Source: Lachnospiraceae bacterium (lineage in GTDB: Bacteria > Bacillota > Clostridia > Lachnospirales > Lachnospiraceae). Taken from it: a DNA stretch of 64,000 nucleotides. The number at the start of each line of letters is the position of its first letter. Positions within the stretch are counted from its first letter, which is position 1. Made by a program: the position numbers and the translations under genes. Location of the stretch: NCBI GenBank assembly GCA_014804695.1, contig JAAUZJ010000009.1, positions 1-64,000 of the forward strand, in the 5' to 3' direction. The notes beneath the pieces are model-generated. The model was not told where the DNA came from, searched no databases, and saw only the letters and a program-made list of their open reading frames with translations. Below are positions 62,022-64,000 of the stretch, piece by piece.

Positions 62022-63356
62022 ATGAGAAAGAATTATACCAAAAATGACATCATGAGTCTTGTGCAGGAAGAGGATGTGGAATTTATACGTTTACAGTTTA
62101 CCGATATTTTCGGGAACCTGAAAAATGTGGCGGTTACGGTGAGCCAGCTGGAAAAGGCACTGGACGGCGAGTGTATGTTTGACGGTTCTTCTATAGAAGG
62201 TTTTGCAAGAATTGAGGAGTCGGATATGTATCTGCATCCAGATTTCAGTACGCTGGAAATTTTCCCATGGAGGCCGCAGCAGGGCAAAGTTGCAAGATTC
62301 ATTTGCGATGTATACCGTCCGGATGGAACTCCGTTTGAAGGAGACCCACGTTATATTTTAAAGCGTGCTATTAAAGAAGCTGAGAATTTGGGCTACGTTT
62401 TTGAGGTGGGGCCGGAGTGTGAATTTTTCTTATTTAATACGGATGAAAATGCAATGCCCACAACAAATACGCATGAACAGGCGGGATATTTTGATTTGGG
62501 GCCTGTAGATTTCGGAGAAAATGCAAGGCGTGATATGGTTTTGACGTTGGAAGAAATGGGCTTTGTCATCGAAGCATCCCATCATGAGGTGGCGCCTGCG
62601 CAGCATGAGATTGACTTTCGATATGATGAAGCACTGGCTACGGCTGACAATATTATGACTTTTAAATTGGCTGTAAAGACGATTGCCAAAAGGCATGGGC
62701 TGCATGCAACCTTTATGCCCAAACCCAAATACGGAGTGAACGGCTCCGGCATGCATATAAATATGTCTTTATCCAAGGACGGAAAAAATATTTTTGCAGA
62801 CAAGAACGACAAGAATGGGTTGAGTAAGGAAGCATATTATTTTATTGGCGGTATTATGAAGCATATGAAGGGCATGACTGCAATTACTAATCCGCTTGTA
62901 AATTCTTATAAAAGATTGGTTCCGGGCTTCGAGGCTCCGGTGCATATTGCATGGAGTGTAACAAATAGGAGTCCCTTGATCAGAATTCCGGCGTCTCATG
63001 GCATAGGCACCAGAATAGAGCTTCGCAGCCCTGATCCATCAGCTAATCCTTATCTTGCGCTTGCTGTCTGCCTAAGAGCCGGTCTGGACGGAATAGTAAA
63101 TAAAATTATGCCGCCGGCCAGTGTAGATTGCAATATTTTTGAAATGAGCGACGCCCAGAAGAAAGAAAACGGCATAGAAGAAATTCCGGGGACTCTTATT
63201 GAAGCAATTTATGATATGGAAAAAGATGATTTAGTCAGGGAGGTACTTGGAGAGCATACCTATACAAAATATATCGCTGCCAAAAAAGCCGAATGGTATC
63301 GCTATCGTTCACAGGTAACTGACTGGGAGATTAACGAATACCTGAACAAATTTTAA
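62022..63356 (+). CDS. glnA: Glutamine synthetase, type I
   Basis: A 444-residue GSI-alpha-type enzyme. Motifs are [18 protein letters not shown] (about 52-69), GPECEFFLF (about 131), APAQHEIDF (about 190), [11 protein letters not shown] (about 240) and [16 protein letters not shown] (about 328). It makes glutamine from glutamate, ammonia and ATP and is the main ammonia-fixing step. It lacks the adenylylation Tyr region of GSI-beta enzymes, as its 444-residue length shows. AAAGGA lies nine bases upstream. It precedes an ANTAR regulator gene, as known for clostridial glnA operons. Confidence 0.96.
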   Translation: MRKNYTKNDIMSLVQEEDVEFIRLQFTDIFGNLKNVAVTVSQLEKALDGECMFDGSSIEGFARIEESDMYLHPDFSTLEIFPWRPQQGKVARFICDVYRPDGTPFEGDPRYILKRAIKEAENLGYVFEVGPECEFFLFNTDENAMPTTNTHEQAGYFDLGPVDFGENARRDMVLTLEEMGFVIEASHHEVAPAQHEIDFRYDEALATADNIMTFKLAVKTIAKRHGLHATFMPKPKYGVNGSGMHINMSLSKDGKNIFADKNDKNGLSKEAYYFIGGIMKHMKGMTAITNPLVNSYKRLVPGFEAPVHIAWSVTNRSPLIRIPASHGIGTRIELRSPDPSANPYLALAVCLRAGLDGIVNKIMPPASVDCNIFEMSDAQKKENGIEEIPGTLIEAIYDMEKDDLVREVLGEHTYTKYIAAKKAEWYRYRSQVTDWEINEYLNKF

Positions 63357-63458
63357 TATGCATAACTCAATAGGTATTATACCAATTGTGAAGATAAAAT
63401 TATGTGATTAACTTTTTTAATTGCATAAAAGATAAATTTGGAGTAAGGAGGTGGACGT

Positions 63459-64000
63459 GTGGTCAATATAATTGTAGCCTTGCCCAAGACAGAGGATGCC
63501 AGAGGTATTCGCAGTGTTTTGCAAAAAAACGGCTTTGGCGTGACGGCAGTATGCACAACCGGAGCGCAGGTTTTAAGCCAGATTGATGATTTAAGTGACG
63601 GAATAATTATATGCGGTTACAAATTTATGGATATGATGTACTCAGGATTACACGAACTCCTTCCTGATGGTTTCGAGATGTTACTTATGGTTTCGGGCAA
63701 CGTGATGCTGGATTGCCAGGGGAACAATATTGTCTGCCTTGTGAAGCCTTTTAAAGTACATGATTTGGTCAACACAGTTTCCATGATGAGTCAGGCAATT
63801 TTGCGAAAAAGAAAAAAGGCAAAGCAGCAGCCCAGGGTGCGCAGTGAGAAAGAAATTGCGCTGATCAAGGAAGCAAAACAGCTTTTGGTAACCAGGAATA
63901 ATATGACTGAGGAAGAAGCTCATAGATATATTCAGAAGTGCAGCATGGATAGCGGGACTAATATGGTGGAGACGGCTCAGATGGTGCTGTCGATGATGAA
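63459..64000 (+). CDS. ANTAR-domain antiterminator regulator (partial at window end)
   Basis: A GTG-started frame (ribosome binding site AAGGAGGTGG, six bases) that runs off the window after 180 codons. Residues 1-105 form a receiver-like domain, but the phospho-acceptor Asp is missing: the strand reads GIIICGYKFMD. Residues about 125-180 give an ANTAR helix region, KEIALIKEAKQLLVTRNNMT then EEEAHRYIQKCSMD. ANTAR proteins bind twin hairpins in leader RNAs and stop termination. Located after glnA, it probably controls nitrogen genes. The lost Asp implies that phosphorylation is not its signal. Confidence 0.88.
   Translation, partial: MVNIIVALPKTEDARGIRSVLQKNGFGVTAVCTTGAQVLSQIDDLSDGIIICGYKFMDMMYSGLHELLPDGFEMLLMVSGNVMLDCQGNNIVCLVKPFKVHDLVNTVSMMSQAILRKRKKAKQQPRVRSEKEIALIKEAKQLLVTRNNMTEEEAHRYIQKCSMDSGTNMVETAQMVLSMM

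Noticed and set aside
63360..63400. Possible terminator after glnA (GGTAT/ATACC)
   Set aside because: The stem is only five bases with no T tract; the ANTAR gene may be cotranscribed.

Overview
The window looks like about 64 kb of chromosome from an anaerobic, low-G+C Firmicute, most likely a Lachnospiraceae-type gut Clostridium. The reasons are strong AGGAGG-type ribosome binding sites, dense ATGA gene overlaps, an [FeFe] hydrogenase with a GltD-like flavoprotein partner, a glutamine-hydrolysing NAD synthetase, a type I glutamine synthetase followed by an ANTAR regulator, ECF transporters, many MATE pumps, and no outer-membrane genes. No rRNA, tRNA, CRISPR array or intact insertion sequence was seen.

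Layout. Positions 1-12.3 kb are accessory, defence-like DNA: a nucleotidyltransferase-like gene with a tiny acidic partner, a PLD nuclease-helicase-DUF3427 protein coupled to a Nudix hydrolase and an ABC pump, an M24 peptidase, an HhH-glycosylase-like protein, a phosphatase, a DUF2726 SF1 helicase and the stump of an HNH gene. Positions 12.3-21.1 kb hold MazG, a membrane diguanylate cyclase, an ECF vitamin-type transporter, a MATE pump and a tandem hemerythrin. Positions 21.1-33.7 kb hold PadR-MATE, an acyltransferase, an AbiE type IV toxin-antitoxin pair with an operator palindrome, a run of GNAT and Nudix genes, a lipoprotein, small membrane proteins, a flavodoxin-like reductase, an AraC regulator and an SPL-like radical SAM protein. 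At 33.7-40.7 kb MATE and TetR are divergent from a five-gene SCP2 / hydrolase / condensation / carrier protein / AMP-ligase operon that looks like a dissociated mini-NRPS or acyl-tailoring pathway.

Positions 40.8-64 kb look like core genome: a cytoplasmic pectin methylesterase, Ogg, RecQ, the hydrogenase pair, a GT2 glycosyltransferase, MarR-MFS, HisC, a small export protein, a membrane-anchored GH20 hexosaminidase, a methyltransferase, Hsp33, NadE, GlnA and a truncated ANTAR regulator.

Two signals are not explained by genes. First, the palindrome TGACA-N4-TGTCA occurs 16 times (14 of them between 40.8 and 60.7 kb, mostly inside genes and nearly always in one reading frame), far above chance; it resembles the distribution of a chromosome-organising or other sequence-marking site. 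Second, four intergenic long-hairpin elements (about 130 nt, both orientations) share a conserved terminal loop around CCGCGGGAGCGAAGG, carry arms with compensatory changes, and have an outer ATTGC/GCAAT stem; a fifth, related element has a different central domain. Both are previously unfamiliar to me and no database search was possible.
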